Shown here one piece after another: positions 1 through 8,357 of a stretch of 64,000 nucleotides of DNA (positions are counted from its first letter, which is position 1; each line of letters opens with the position of its first letter). The DNA is from SABI01 sp963677695 (GTDB taxonomy: Bacteria; Spirochaetota; Spirochaetia; Sphaerochaetales; Sphaerochaetaceae): the NCBI GenBank assembly GCA_963677695.2, contig CAXXUJ010000001.1, forward strand, positions 1,178,001 through 1,242,000. Reading direction: 5' to 3'. Both the position numbers and the translations under genes were made by a program. Under the pieces are notes generated by a model, which did not search any database, was not told the DNA's origin, and worked only from the letters and a program-made list of their open reading frames with translations.

Positions 1-2
1 GA

Positions 3-182
3 AATGATGAACTCGGAGAATACTCGCTCTGTGCACATTCACATGTGAGGACCTTTATCATTTTGAAAACGCATAACGGCTTTGTTGTGTTCAATGAGGG
101 AAGTCCGGCAGGAACAGCAGATTTCTATTATGCCTTCATCACTTTATTGGAACAGGAAGGGTACATTGCCCCTCAAAATTAA
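3..182 (+). CDS. C-terminal part of a hypothetical protein, cut by window edge
   Basis: An open frame runs from the first bases to a TAA at 180-182 and gives 59 residues (NDELGEYSLC... to ...GYIAPQN). The start lies outside the window. The stretch VRTFIILKTHNGFVVFN followed by a short helix resembles the last strands of bacterial PH-like domains, but this is only an impression. I do not recognise the gene. A weak small hairpin (GTGCT-TAT-AGCAC, about 184-196) follows the stop. Confidence 0.5.
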   Translation, partial: NDELGEYSLCAHSHVRTFIILKTHNGFVVFNEGSPAGTADFYYAFITLLEQEGYIAPQN

Positions 183-291
183 TAGTGCTTATAGCACCTT
201 CTAACATGGGAGAATTACTGAATAGGCACAGACGGCAGCTGAAATGCTGTATATACCTTCGATTCCAAGTGTGATGCAGGAAAAGGAAGAG

Positions 292-507
292 TTATCCGTG
301 CAGGCGGATATATTCCCTCAGTGCTGCATTCAGCAATGTCTGGTACCCAACCTTTTCTTCGCCCGCACGCTTCTTGAAATACAGGAGAATATCGTCATCG
401 AGGCGAATAGTCGTGGCTTTTTTATGAGGAGTATAGAACCGTCCTCTGATACCTTCAGAGAAATCATATTCCTGTTTCATTTTAAAATCATCGTCCGATT
501 GTTTCAT
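292..507 (-). CDS. brnA: BrnA-type antitoxin (ribbon-helix-helix)
   Basis: This 71-residue protein carries the BrnA pattern: an acidic N-terminus containing YDFSEGIRGRFY, then KKATTIRLDDDILLYFKKRA, the ribbon-helix-helix DNA-binding region, ending in LLNAALREYIR. BrnA proteins neutralise BrnT and repress their own promoter (family knowledge). The start ATG at 507 lies inside the 3' end of the toxin gene, with a 20-nt overlap, so the two are translated together. The toxin-first order is normal for brnTA. The assignment is firm from the sequence pattern and the partner. Confidence 0.88.
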   Translation of the reverse strand: MKQSDDDFKMKQEYDFSEGIRGRFYTPHKKATTIRLDDDILLYFKKRAGEEKVGYQTLLNAALREYIRLHG

Positions 508-778
508 ATTGCTTCACCTCATGCCCGGTTGCTTTTCGAGCACTGATAATCCGAATTACTTCCTCACCATCTTCATCAAAATACAAATTCGCAACAACAA
601 GTATTTTTTGCCGAGCAGTTTTTCCTATAGTAATCCAACGCTCTTCAACGTAACTGAATCTCTCGTCAAGCATTGCAAGATGAAGAGGATCATCGAATAC
701 TTCCCGTGCGCTCTCAAATGAGACCTGATGTTTCGCTTTGTTCTTCTGATTCTTGCTTTCATCCCATTCAAAATACAT
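488..778 (-). CDS. brnT: BrnT-type ribonuclease toxin
   Basis: This 96-residue protein matches BrnT from end to end: N-terminal FEWDESKNQKNKAKHQVSFE, central DDPLHL, then ERWITIGKTARQKILVVA and the C-terminal RIISARKATGHEVKQYE. BrnT toxins are small RelE-like ribonucleases that stop translation under stress (family knowledge). The conserved RIISARKA block that contributes active-site residues is intact, so the toxin looks functional. It is the first gene of the pair and has a strong promoter directly upstream on the minus strand. Confidence 0.9.
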   Translation of the reverse strand: MYFEWDESKNQKNKAKHQVSFESAREVFDDPLHLAMLDERFSYVEERWITIGKTARQKILVVANLYFDEDGEEVIRIISARKATGHEVKQYETIGR

Positions 779-783
779 ATATA

Positions 784-812
784 ATCATACCTCTCTATAT
801 GTACATTGTCAA
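784..812 (-). promoter_or_regulatory. brnTA promoter
   Basis: On the minus strand TTGACA (812-807) and TATGAT (789-784) are separated by 17 bp, 6 bases upstream of the brnT ATG region. The spacer carries the palindrome ATGTACAT next to the -35 box, a plausible BrnA operator. The -10 box almost touches the start codon, so the leader must be very short. Confidence 0.65.
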
Positions 813-1012
813 TACACGATAATCCTTTGGCTCTGAAGGGTGCATGTCACACTCATTTTTCAAATAATCCAGCAGACTTCGAATAATAGTACAATGTATA
901 AGGATTACGTAATATATTTACCCATCACTTCACCTTAGAAGAGAGAAATCCGGAATTTTTCCAATACTCATTCGAGAGACGTCAGATAAATCGAATGAGA
1001 GTAACGTAATAT

Positions 1013-1447
1013 CTAAGATTCGGAATACTTCATTGTAACATGAGGTATGCCCGCTTCAACAGTTTTCTCTCCGGTTTCAGTGAAACCGAGAGCAGCGTAG
1101 AAGCCTGCGGCATGCTCCTGTGCATGGATATAGATAAGTTCACCGCAGAAAAGTTCAAGCGCATGTTCGATAAGAAGTTTCCCGTACCCTTTTCCACGAT
1201 ACTCCTTCAGTACCGCAATACGTTCAAACTTCAGCCCTTCCTCAGTTCTTCTCATTCGCATCGCTGCGATGCTCACATCTCCTATGAATCCGACTAAGTG
1301 GGCACACTCTGGATCTTTTCCGTCCTGTTCCAGAGCTTCATCAACACCCTGTTCGACAACGAACACTTCGCGGCGTATCATCCTTCCCTCTTCTGCTGTT
1401 TCAGCTGATGAAGAGAAGTCACCGAAAGGGAGAAATCTGATGTCCAT
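1013..1447 (-). CDS. GNAT-family N-acetyltransferase
   Basis: A 144-residue single GNAT domain. The acetyl-CoA binding loop is visible as VLKEYRGKGYGKLLIEHALE (motif A, Q/R-x-x-G-x-G/A around residues 78-97), followed by the strand LIYIHAQEHAAGFYAALGF typical of motif B. The N-terminal part (EGRMIRREVFVVEQGVDEALEQD) resembles ElaA/YjcF-like GNATs. The substrate cannot be told. It ends 9 bp downstream of the alpha-galactosidase gene stop side (1457) and may be the last gene of that transcript. Confidence 0.85.
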   Translation of the reverse strand: MDIRFLPFGDFSSSAETAEEGRMIRREVFVVEQGVDEALEQDGKDPECAHLVGFIGDVSIAAMRMRRTEEGLKFERIAVLKEYRGKGYGKLLIEHALELFCGELIYIHAQEHAAGFYAALGFTETGEKTVEAGIPHVTMKYSES

Positions 1448-1456
1448 ACCTGATTC

Positions 1457-3808
1457 CTATGAGATCGTCTTGAAGTAATAGATACGGGAACCGAAGTCGC
1501 CGAGGACTCTGGTTTCCTTGTCGAAGCCTGTGCCGCTGAACTGCTGGTTGAGGGTGACTCCTCGGTAGGCAAGGAGGTCACCGTCAATGATATAGTGTTC
1601 GATTTCGCTTTCAAGCTGAATGGTTTTTGAGATCTCCTTCTCGACAAGGCTGCCTGTTTTCAGGTGGATGGGAGAGACTGCATTGATCAGGGATCCGAAC
1701 ACTGAAATGTCGATTTTCTGGCGGCGTGGTATCATCTCGTAGGTCGCTTCAGGGTCTGCCACCGGGATTCTCAGGATATCCTGGGAGGCATTTGTCTCCA
1801 GGTGTTTCTGGAAGAAGAGGACCATGAGTTCGCTTCTGTCGGCATTCGTCACGCCCCACACGACGCTGTCGCTCTCCTGTTCCGATGATTCGATCGTGAA
1901 GAACTCACCATACTGGAAAAGAGTTCGGTACTGTTTATAAAAGGCAATCTGGTCAATGACCCTTTCTCTATCATGAGAGGTGAGGGCGGTAATGTCGAGC
2001 TCATACCCGAGGAGTCCGTAGGCTGCAACATTGAACCGGGAATCGAGAGGGGTGACCCTGAGGCTCTGATGGTTCGGTACACTGCTGATATGATTGCTCA
2101 TCGAGGAGAGGGGGTAGCCGGCAAGGGTCCCTTCCTGAATGAACACTCTCTGCAGTGCATCGGTATTGTCGCTTGCCCAGGTCTGCGGCATGAAGGCGAG
2201 CATGCCGAGGTCATAGCGGGAACCTCCTGAAGCGCACGATTCAAAGAGGATATGGGGGAATGCATCCTGGAAACGCTGTAAGAGTGTGTAGAGTCCGAGT
2301 ATGTAGCGGTGGGTGAATTCTCCCTGTTTTCCTTTCAGTTCCGCAGAGTAGAGGTCGCTGAACGAACGGTTCATGTCCCATTTGATGTAGTCGACTTCAG
2401 CGAGCTGCCAGAGTGAACTCAGGGTCTCGAAAAGGTAGTCCTGAACCTCCTTTCTTGAGAGGTCGAGGAGGAACTGGTTGCGGGCAGGGGAGGGATCCCT
2501 TCCAGGGATCTGTACCATCCAGTCGGGATGCTCTTCATAGAGCGTGCTCTTGCGGCATACCATCTCCGGTTCCATCCATAGTCCGAACATCAGACCGAGA
2601 GCGTGGATACGACGAGAGAAGTGGGTGAGACCGCTCGGGAACTTTCTTGAATTGACCATCCAGTCACCGAGGCTTGTGGTATCATCATCTCGTGCTCCGA
2701 ACCAGCCGTCATCGACAACGAAGAGTTCCATGCCGAGGTCGGCCGCATCCTTCGCCAGTTTGTGAAGGGATGTCTCATCGAAGTTGAAGTAGGTCGATTC
2801 CCAGGTATTGAAAGCGACAGGTCTCTGGTGGTATTTCCATCTTCCTCTCACCACATGGGAGTTCACGAAGCGATGGAAGTTCCTTCCTATACCGTTGAAT
2901 CCTTCTGAGGAGAAGGTGAGAACGGCTTCGGGAGAGTGGAACTTCTCTCCGCTCTCCAATTTCCACCTGAACGTTGCAGGGTTGATCCCGCTCATCAGAC
3001 GTACCTTCCGGTAGGGATTCATCTCCACTATGCCAGCATGGTCCCCGCTGTACAGGAGATTGACTCCCCAGCACTCCCCTGTATCTGTATCAGCGTTCTT
3101 CTGAGAAACAATCATGAGGGGGTTATGGGAGGCTGAACTCATACCCCGCTTGCTGTCATTGACCTGTATGCCCGGTACGATCGCCCGTCGGTTGATCCTT
3201 CTTTCTCTTCCCCATGCTCCGTCGAAGGTGGTCAGTTCCAGTCCCTTCTGATAGAAATCGAGCTGGAAGGACATGATGCGTTCAAGGCTTGCCGGAGCTC
3301 CTCCCTTATTTGTGATCGCACTCTTTCGGACGATCACATCGGAGGTGTAGAAGGTTGTGTAGTAGAGTTCGAGGGTGAGTGAAGAGTGGACATCCTCGGT
3401 GACGATGATCAGGGTCACAACCGATTCTTTTTCCGGAAGGGACTCGGGGAGGGCTGAGAAGGATCGCGGTTTTCCCTTGATGATCCGGTGATCGGTGTAC
3501 CTGAAATCGTGGGTGATCGAGCCGTCCGTGTCTCTCACGACCAGAGCGCTTTCCCTGTAGTCTCCCTTTCCGGGGGAGCTTGTCTCAAGGCAGATGTTGT
3601 TGAGCGTATAGGCCGGATGCTCGGCATCAAACGAGGTTTCGGTCGGGGAGGGAATTGTGTGTTTGTCATAGATACTCTGGTACGAGTTCTTGGCTGAGAT
3701 TCTCTGACCGTAATAGAGGTGTTCGAGGTGATGTGTTTCATCGACTCTGAAAACATAGCTGCTGCGAGCTGTCTGGAGTGTGAAATGGAGATTGTTCTCA
3801 ACTATCAT
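1457..3808 (-). CDS. Alpha-galactosidase, glycoside hydrolase family 36
   Basis: A 783-residue protein of the long GH36 type that hydrolyses terminal alpha-galactose from raffinose-type sugars. It has an N-terminal beta-sandwich, then a (beta/alpha)8 barrel with FVVDDGWFGARDDD, the nucleophile motif YIKWDMNRSFSD (near residue 475) and the acid/base motif WASDNTDALQR (near residue 545), and a C-terminal beta domain. No signal peptide is seen, so the enzyme is cytoplasmic and must depend on an oligosaccharide importer outside the window. The start ATG at 3808 has a good ribosome site (AAGGGGAAGCT). It is divergent from the mutarotase-fold gene and shares its control region. Product call is firm; whether it is AgaA/RafA-like in substrate is inference. 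Confidence 0.93.
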   Translation of the reverse strand: MIVENNLHFTLQTARSSYVFRVDETHHLEHLYYGQRISAKNSYQSIYDKHTIPSPTETSFDAEHPAYTLNNICLETSSPGKGDYRESALVVRDTDGSITHDFRYTDHRIIKGKPRSFSALPESLPEKESVVTLIIVTEDVHSSLTLELYYTTFYTSDVIVRKSAITNKGGAPASLERIMSFQLDFYQKGLELTTFDGAWGRERRINRRAIVPGIQVNDSKRGMSSASHNPLMIVSQKNADTDTGECWGVNLLYSGDHAGIVEMNPYRKVRLMSGINPATFRWKLESGEKFHSPEAVLTFSSEGFNGIGRNFHRFVNSHVVRGRWKYHQRPVAFNTWESTYFNFDETSLHKLAKDAADLGMELFVVDDGWFGARDDDTTSLGDWMVNSRKFPSGLTHFSRRIHALGLMFGLWMEPEMVCRKSTLYEEHPDWMVQIPGRDPSPARNQFLLDLSRKEVQDYLFETLSSLWQLAEVDYIKWDMNRSFSDLYSAELKGKQGEFTHRYILGLYTLLQRFQDAFPHILFESCASGGSRYDLGMLAFMPQTWASDNTDALQRVFIQEGTLAGYPLSSMSNHISSVPNHQSLRVTPLDSRFNVAAYGLLGYELDITALTSHDRERVIDQIAFYKQYRTLFQYGEFFTIESSEQESDSVVWGVTNADRSELMVLFFQKHLETNASQDILRIPVADPEATYEMIPRRQKIDISVFGSLINAVSPIHLKTGSLVEKEISKTIQLESEIEHYIIDGDLLAYRGVTLNQQFSGTGFDKETRVLGDFGSRIYYFKTIS

Positions 3809-3836
3809 AGCTTCCCCTTAAATTATTTCTTCGCTG

Positions 3837-3872
3837 TTGCTCGTGTAACTATCATGGTACTATAATGGTTAC
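3837..3872 (+). promoter_or_regulatory. Divergent control region with 28-bp dyad
   Basis: TTGCTC (3837-3842) and TATAAT (3861-3866), 18 bp apart, form a plus-strand promoter for the gene at 3950. Positions 3845-3872 form an imperfect palindrome centred on GTAC, beginning GTAACTATCAT and ending ATAATGGTTAC, with 22 of 28 positions symmetrical. It covers the -10 box and lies between the two divergent sugar genes, so it is a likely operator for both. Confidence 0.55.
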
Positions 3873-3949
3873 AGACAGTATAGCCTGCTTCTTGCCTTTT
3901 TTTAACAGACATCAGGCAGGGTCATTCATTCGGGGAGATGGTGAAAGTC

Positions 3950-5191
3950 ATGGATGCCAAACGAATTCAGATCTGGGAAAACAGACACGCTACGATGCTG
4001 TCGAATGAGCTTGTTCAGACAGTGATCGAAGACAGAGGCGGAATGATTCGGGAGCTGAGCAATCTGAACATTCATGGAGGACGGGTGAATGCTCACCCCC
4101 TCTACTACTTCCTCGGAAAAGGGGATGATATCGCGAAGGATGTGAACCATGAGTTCTATCATGACGTGAACCTCCTCTATACTCTCGGAGGCAATTTCTT
4201 CTGCTTCCCCAATTTCGGTCCCGATTCAACATATAATGGAGTGACCTTCCCTCCCCACGGATTTACTGCAAACGGTATGTGGAACATTGTGAAGTACGGG
4301 ACTGACGGTGATATAGGCGCGCTCTGGCTGCTCAGTGTCATGAGGGGAGCCCCTCCCTATGCATATACCGCTTACAAGATAGATATGCTTCTCCCGAACC
4401 ATCCCGTTCTCTATACCAGTGTCACGATCGATAATCCCCAGGAGACAGATATCCTGACCAACGCCGCATGGCACAACACGGCAGGACCTCCCTTCCTTGA
4501 GTCGGGGTGCGTGATCAATCTCTGCGCTGACAGGTTTTCCACTGTCGTTTCCGGTTCCGAATTCGATAGTACGGGACGGCTTGCCTTCGGTGAACAGTTC
4601 GACGACCTTGCCAAAGTTCCCCTGAGGACAGGAGGCACCTGTGATCTCCGCACCGTCCCCGGCATGATCGGCTACTCCGATTTCATAACAGGCGCGGTAC
4701 CGAATGACTCGGCACTGGGCTGGGCGAGCATTATCAACCCAGTACAGCAGATGGTCTATTTCACCTTCTTTCCCGGCCCGAAAGCACTCACCGAGGAAGA
4801 AATGCCAATACGCTTCAATAACCTCTGGATGCAGTACGGCGGACGGAAGTTCAATCCCTGGGCGATGTACGAGGGTGGAGCGGACCAGACCTTCTGTCTC
4901 GGTCTCGAGAACTCGACGGGGTACTACGCTATGGGACTGGATGAGGCAGTCAAGGCGAAGACTCTCCTCGATGTGGAAACCACTGTGACCATCCCTGCGG
5001 GAACGAGAAGGGTTCAGCGGTACGGAACGGCCCTTACCAGTTTCGATCAGGCGAAGATGGGTATGGGAGTGCAGTCTGTCGAGCAGGTGGTTGAAGGATT
5101 GGTTTTGAAGAGGGGAAAGGCATGGGCATTCATAGAGAGTGACTCCACCTTCCATTTCCTCAGAGAACTGGAGAAGAAAGTTCTTCCCTAG
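3950..5191 (+). CDS. Galactose-mutarotase-fold protein (aldose 1-epimerase-like)
   Basis: About 413 residues. The pattern of strands, the early RGGMIRELSNL motif, and GGNFFCFPNFGPDS followed by PPHGF resemble aldose-1-epimerase/DUF4432-type carbohydrate-binding folds, in which the PHG histidine belongs to the sugar site. Such proteins interconvert anomers or bind modified sugars; the exact substrate is unknown. The start is uncertain: ATG at 3950 has GGGGAG 12 bases upstream, while an in-frame ATG at 3938 directly abuts that sequence. The gene is divergent from the GH36 alpha-galactosidase and is followed by a clear terminator, so it forms a single-gene transcript that probably works with galactoside use. 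Confidence 0.75.
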   Translation: MDAKRIQIWENRHATMLSNELVQTVIEDRGGMIRELSNLNIHGGRVNAHPLYYFLGKGDDIAKDVNHEFYHDVNLLYTLGGNFFCFPNFGPDSTYNGVTFPPHGFTANGMWNIVKYGTDGDIGALWLLSVMRGAPPYAYTAYKIDMLLPNHPVLYTSVTIDNPQETDILTNAAWHNTAGPPFLESGCVINLCADRFSTVVSGSEFDSTGRLAFGEQFDDLAKVPLRTGGTCDLRTVPGMIGYSDFITGAVPNDSALGWASIINPVQQMVYFTFFPGPKALTEEEMPIRFNNLWMQYGGRKFNPWAMYEGGADQTFCLGLENSTGYYAMGLDEAVKAKTLLDVETTVTIPAGTRRVQRYGTALTSFDQAKMGMGVQSVEQVVEGLVLKRGKAWAFIESDSTFHFLRELEKKVLP

Positions 5192-5211
5192 CAGTTGATA
5201 CGACACCGATA

Positions 5212-5241
5212 TATCCGCCTTCACAGGGCGGATAATTTTTT
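5212..5241 (+). terminator. Rho-independent terminator
   Basis: Stem TATCCGCC (5212-5219) pairs with GGCGGATA (5227-5234) across a 7-base loop and is followed by ATTTTTT. It ends the transcript of the mutarotase-fold gene and isolates the trp promoter. Confidence 0.85.
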
Positions 5242-5265
5242 GTGAAACATCTGTTTTTCCTCTGT

Positions 5266-5321
5266 GTTTCTATTGACAGTAACGCTTGCGTTCTGTATGA
5301 TTCGTTTCTATTGATAGAAAC
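5266..5321 (+). promoter_or_regulatory. trp operon promoter with two operator copies
   Basis: TTGACA (5273-5278), a 17-bp spacer and TATGAT (5296-5301) make a near-consensus sigma-70 promoter. An 18-bp palindrome GTTTCTATTGATAGAAAC sits at 5304-5321, over the predicted start of transcription (about 5308). A second copy at 5266-5283 matches it in 16 of 18 positions and covers the -35 box. The centres are 38 bp apart. A leader of only about 54 nt with no Trp-rich peptide argues for repressor control rather than attenuation. Confidence 0.75.
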
Positions 5322-5361
5322 ATATTTCCTGAGTGTGATACTCCGAAGGAGGAAACTACAT

Positions 5362-6768
5362 ATGACCGGTTCACCACAGATTTTAATCCGCACGCTCCCC
5401 GGAGAGCGTTTCACCCCGTTCGCCCTTGCTCAGAAACTCAAGGCGGCAGCGATTCTCGAGTCAGCATCGTTCACCCACGGCAAGGCCCGTTACTCCATCC
5501 TGCTCATCGATGAAGCCTTCAGGGTCTCTCAGAAAAAAGAGAGCGTGTCGATACTGATCGATGGAGAAGAGAAAACAGCCGATAAGGATGATATCCTGGA
5601 AGTGCTTGATGAGATTGCCACAGAACACAAGAAGGGGGAGACGGAATTTCCCCTGCCTGCTTCGGGTATAGGCTACCTCGGGTACGATTACGCACAGCGC
5701 TGTGATACGATACATATCGCCGAGCAGAAAGACACGATCGGTGTTCCGGAGTCTCAGTTCATTGTGGGGCACACCTACATCGTCTTCGACCACTTCACCG
5801 ATACGATCCATATCTGCGGGATGAACTACACCCTCAGGTCAGTCGACCTGGAGAAGGCTATCAATGAGATAGAAAGGAAGATCAATTCTCTCGATTTCTC
5901 CTACCTTGAGCCTCCTGCACCTTCCCTTCCCTCCTCAATCATCACCGATGAGAAGGTTTCTCACGATGAGTACATAGAGGGAGTGAAAATCATCAAAGAG
6001 AATATCGTGAAAGGAAACCTCCTTCAGGCCGTTCTCTCACGCCGTCTCGAGATCTCTTCCGAGGAATCGGCCATCAGCGCCTACCGGCGCCTTCGATCTA
6101 CAAATCCCTCTCCCTACCTCTTCTTCATCGACTTCGGTGAGTACCAGATCATCGGTGCTTCACCAGAAAGTATCGTGAAAGTGAAACACTCGACAGCTTC
6201 CATCAGACCCATCGCGGGTACCCGGAAGAGGGGAAAGGATGCGGCAGAGGATGTCGTCCTCAGTGAAGACCTCCTGAATGATCCCAAGGAAAAGAGCGAA
6301 CACCTGATGCTTGTCGACCTTGCGAGAAACGATCTTGGCAGAGTATGTAAGCCGGGGACTGTGGAGGTCCCAAGGTATATGGACATTGAGATGTTCTCCC
6401 ACGTGATCCACATCGTCACCGATGTGGTCGGCACCCTCGATACCGAGAAGTACCGACCCATCCATGTCCTTAAATCTTCGTTCCCTGCAGGGACGGTGAG
6501 CGGAGCACCCAAGATCGAAGCGATCGAGCGCCTCTCAAGGATCGAGAAACTGGACCGCTCCTTCTATGCCGGAGCAGTCGGGTACCTCGAAGCGGACGGA
6601 GACCTCGATTTCTGTATCTCCATCAGGTGTGCACTGAAGAAGGGCACTACCTGGGTGCTCCAGGCCGGAGCCGGTATCGTTCAGGATTCCATTCCTGAAA
6701 ACGAGTGGAGGGAGACCACACAGAAACTGGGAGCTCTCTACGCCATTCTTGAAGGAGGTCAGGCATGA
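5362..6768 (+). CDS. trpE: Anthranilate synthase component I
   Basis: Converts chorismate and ammonia or glutamine nitrogen to anthranilate, the first step of tryptophan synthesis. The ATG at 5362 is chosen over an upstream in-frame start because AGGAGG lies at 5348-5353 and because the upstream part is promoter sequence; this gives 468 residues, the usual size. The N-terminal feedback motif is present as ILESAS (residues 31-36), and the catalytic chorismate-binding core has GASPES, RPIAGTRKRG, DLARNDLGRV and PAGTVSGAPK. It overlaps trpGD by 4 nt (ATGA). Tryptophan feedback inhibition is expected from the intact LES motif. Confidence 0.96.
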   Translation: MTGSPQILIRTLPGERFTPFALAQKLKAAAILESASFTHGKARYSILLIDEAFRVSQKKESVSILIDGEEKTADKDDILEVLDEIATEHKKGETEFPLPASGIGYLGYDYAQRCDTIHIAEQKDTIGVPESQFIVGHTYIVFDHFTDTIHICGMNYTLRSVDLEKAINEIERKINSLDFSYLEPPAPSLPSSIITDEKVSHDEYIEGVKIIKENIVKGNLLQAVLSRRLEISSEESAISAYRRLRSTNPSPYLFFIDFGEYQIIGASPESIVKVKHSTASIRPIAGTRKRGKDAAEDVVLSEDLLNDPKEKSEHLMLVDLARNDLGRVCKPGTVEVPRYMDIEMFSHVIHIVTDVVGTLDTEKYRPIHVLKSSFPAGTVSGAPKIEAIERLSRIEKLDRSFYAGAVGYLEADGDLDFCISIRCALKKGTTWVLQAGAGIVQDSIPENEWRETTQKLGALYAILEGGQA

Positions 6769-8357
6769 TCGTCATAATCGATAACTACGATTCTTTTACC
6801 TATAACGTCTTCCAGGTCGTCTCGATGCAGACGAGCGAGGAAGTGAAAGTCTTCAGGAATGATGAAATCACGATCGAAGAACTTGAAAAACTTGACATGA
6901 CCCACCTGATCATCTCCCCGGGACCCGGACGTCCCGAGGATGCGGGCATCAGCGTGGAAGCTATCCGTCATTTCGCTCCGACCGTCCCGATTCTCGGTGT
7001 ATGCCTCGGCCATCAGGCGATAGGTTATGCCTTCGGCGGAGAGATAGTGGGTGCGAAACATATCAAGCACGGGGTCGTCGAGGTGATGGATCTCGACGGT
7101 CTGGGGGTATTCAGGACCATAGGGGCTAAGGGAACCTTCACCCGCTACCATTCCCTTGCTGTGAGCGAAGAGAGTGTAAAGGACAAACTGATCGTCACCG
7201 CCCATGCAGAGGATGGGGAAGTAATGGGTCTCAGGCATCCTGAGTACCAGGTGGAGGGGGTTCAGTTCCACCCCGAATCAATCGCCTCCGGTGACGGTGA
7301 GAAGGTCTTCCGTTCATTTCTCACCTACAGACTCGAGAACTTCCCCTTCAAGCAGGCGCTGAGCGATATTCTCGAGAGGAAGTCACTCTCCTTCGAGACA
7401 GCGAAGCTCTTCATGGAAGATCTGACTGACGGGGAACTCGATGAAAGACAGACTGCTTCCATACTCACCGCATTAGCGGCCAAAGGTCCCTCTGCCGAGG
7501 AGATCGCCGGCTGTGCAACCGTCCTGGGAATGAAGAAAAAGAAAGTCCCCCTTACCTGTGACGTGATCGATATCGTAGGTACCGGTGGAGACGGGAAGGG
7601 GTCGTTCAATATCAGTTCCCTGGCTGCTCTCACCGTAGCGACCTGCGGTCTGAAGGTGGCAAAGCACGGAAACCGGGCAGTCTCCTCCCTTGCCGGATCG
7701 GCCGACTTCTACGAATCGCTCGGTTTCAATATCCAGACAACACCGGCAAAGACTGCCGATATCATAGAGAAGACGAACTTCGGTTTCCTCTATGCTCCTA
7801 TCTATCACTCAGCCATGCGCCATGCGGCGCCGGTACGGAAGGTTATGGGAGTCAAGACGATCATGAACCTGGTAGGCCCCCTCTCCAACCCTGTCGGAGC
7901 CTCCCACCAGCTTATCGGAGTATACTCTGATGAACTGCTCGAGCCTGTGGCCATGGCGGCACACATGCTCGGCGTACGCCACGTGATGACCGTTCACTCA
8001 CGCGACGGATTCGATGAACTCTCTCCGTTTGCCGTGAATGATATTGTCACGGTCACTCCCGATGGTACCATGAAACGCGATACCTTCGACCCCTCTTTCA
8101 TAGGTATCGATGGAGCGGAAATAGAAGCCCTCGACGGAGGCGATGCCGATTTCAATGCGAAGATGGCACTTGATCTTCTCGAGGGTAAAGGAAGAGAAGG
8201 GCTGATAGCCACTGTGGCACTGAATGCCGGAGCAGCACTCTTTGTCGGAGGAATCGCCGATTCCATCAAGAACGGATATGAGACAGCGAGAAAGCACCTT
8301 CTCGACGGAAGTGTGAAGGCGAAGATAGAAGAAGTGAGAGAGATAACCAATGGATGA
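6765..8357 (+). CDS. trpGD: Fused anthranilate synthase glutaminase / anthranilate phosphoribosyltransferase
   Basis: A 530-residue two-domain enzyme. Residues 1-190 are a class I glutamine amidotransferase (SPGPGRP oxyanion strand, nucleophile in LGVCLGHQ at Cys80, and FHPES near residue 170), supplying ammonia to TrpE. From about residue 195 the TrpD domain follows, with the PRPP-binding GTGGDG near residue 270 and KHGNRAVSS, transferring phosphoribose to anthranilate. The fusion is known from enterobacteria and some others. It overlaps both trpE (4 nt) and trpCF (8 nt), so all subunits should be made in step. Confidence 0.96.
   Translation: MIVIIDNYDSFTYNVFQVVSMQTSEEVKVFRNDEITIEELEKLDMTHLIISPGPGRPEDAGISVEAIRHFAPTVPILGVCLGHQAIGYAFGGEIVGAKHIKHGVVEVMDLDGLGVFRTIGAKGTFTRYHSLAVSEESVKDKLIVTAHAEDGEVMGLRHPEYQVEGVQFHPESIASGDGEKVFRSFLTYRLENFPFKQALSDILERKSLSFETAKLFMEDLTDGELDERQTASILTALAAKGPSAEEIAGCATVLGMKKKKVPLTCDVIDIVGTGGDGKGSFNISSLAALTVATCGLKVAKHGNRAVSSLAGSADFYESLGFNIQTTPAKTADIIEKTNFGFLYAPIYHSAMRHAAPVRKVMGVKTIMNLVGPLSNPVGASHQLIGVYSDELLEPVAMAAHMLGVRHVMTVHSRDGFDELSPFAVNDIVTVTPDGTMKRDTFDPSFIGIDGAEIEALDGGDADFNAKMALDLLEGKGREGLIATVALNAGAALFVGGIADSIKNGYETARKHLLDGSVKAKIEEVREITNG

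Noticed and set aside
4226..5224. 332-codon frame on the minus strand opposite the mutarotase-fold gene
   Set aside because: It is a shadow of the plus-strand gene, without family motifs, and runs through the terminator.
5302..5361. Leader peptide or attenuator for the trp operon
   Set aside because: The leader is only about 54 nt and has no Trp codons or terminator; the in-frame extension upstream of trpE is promoter sequence.
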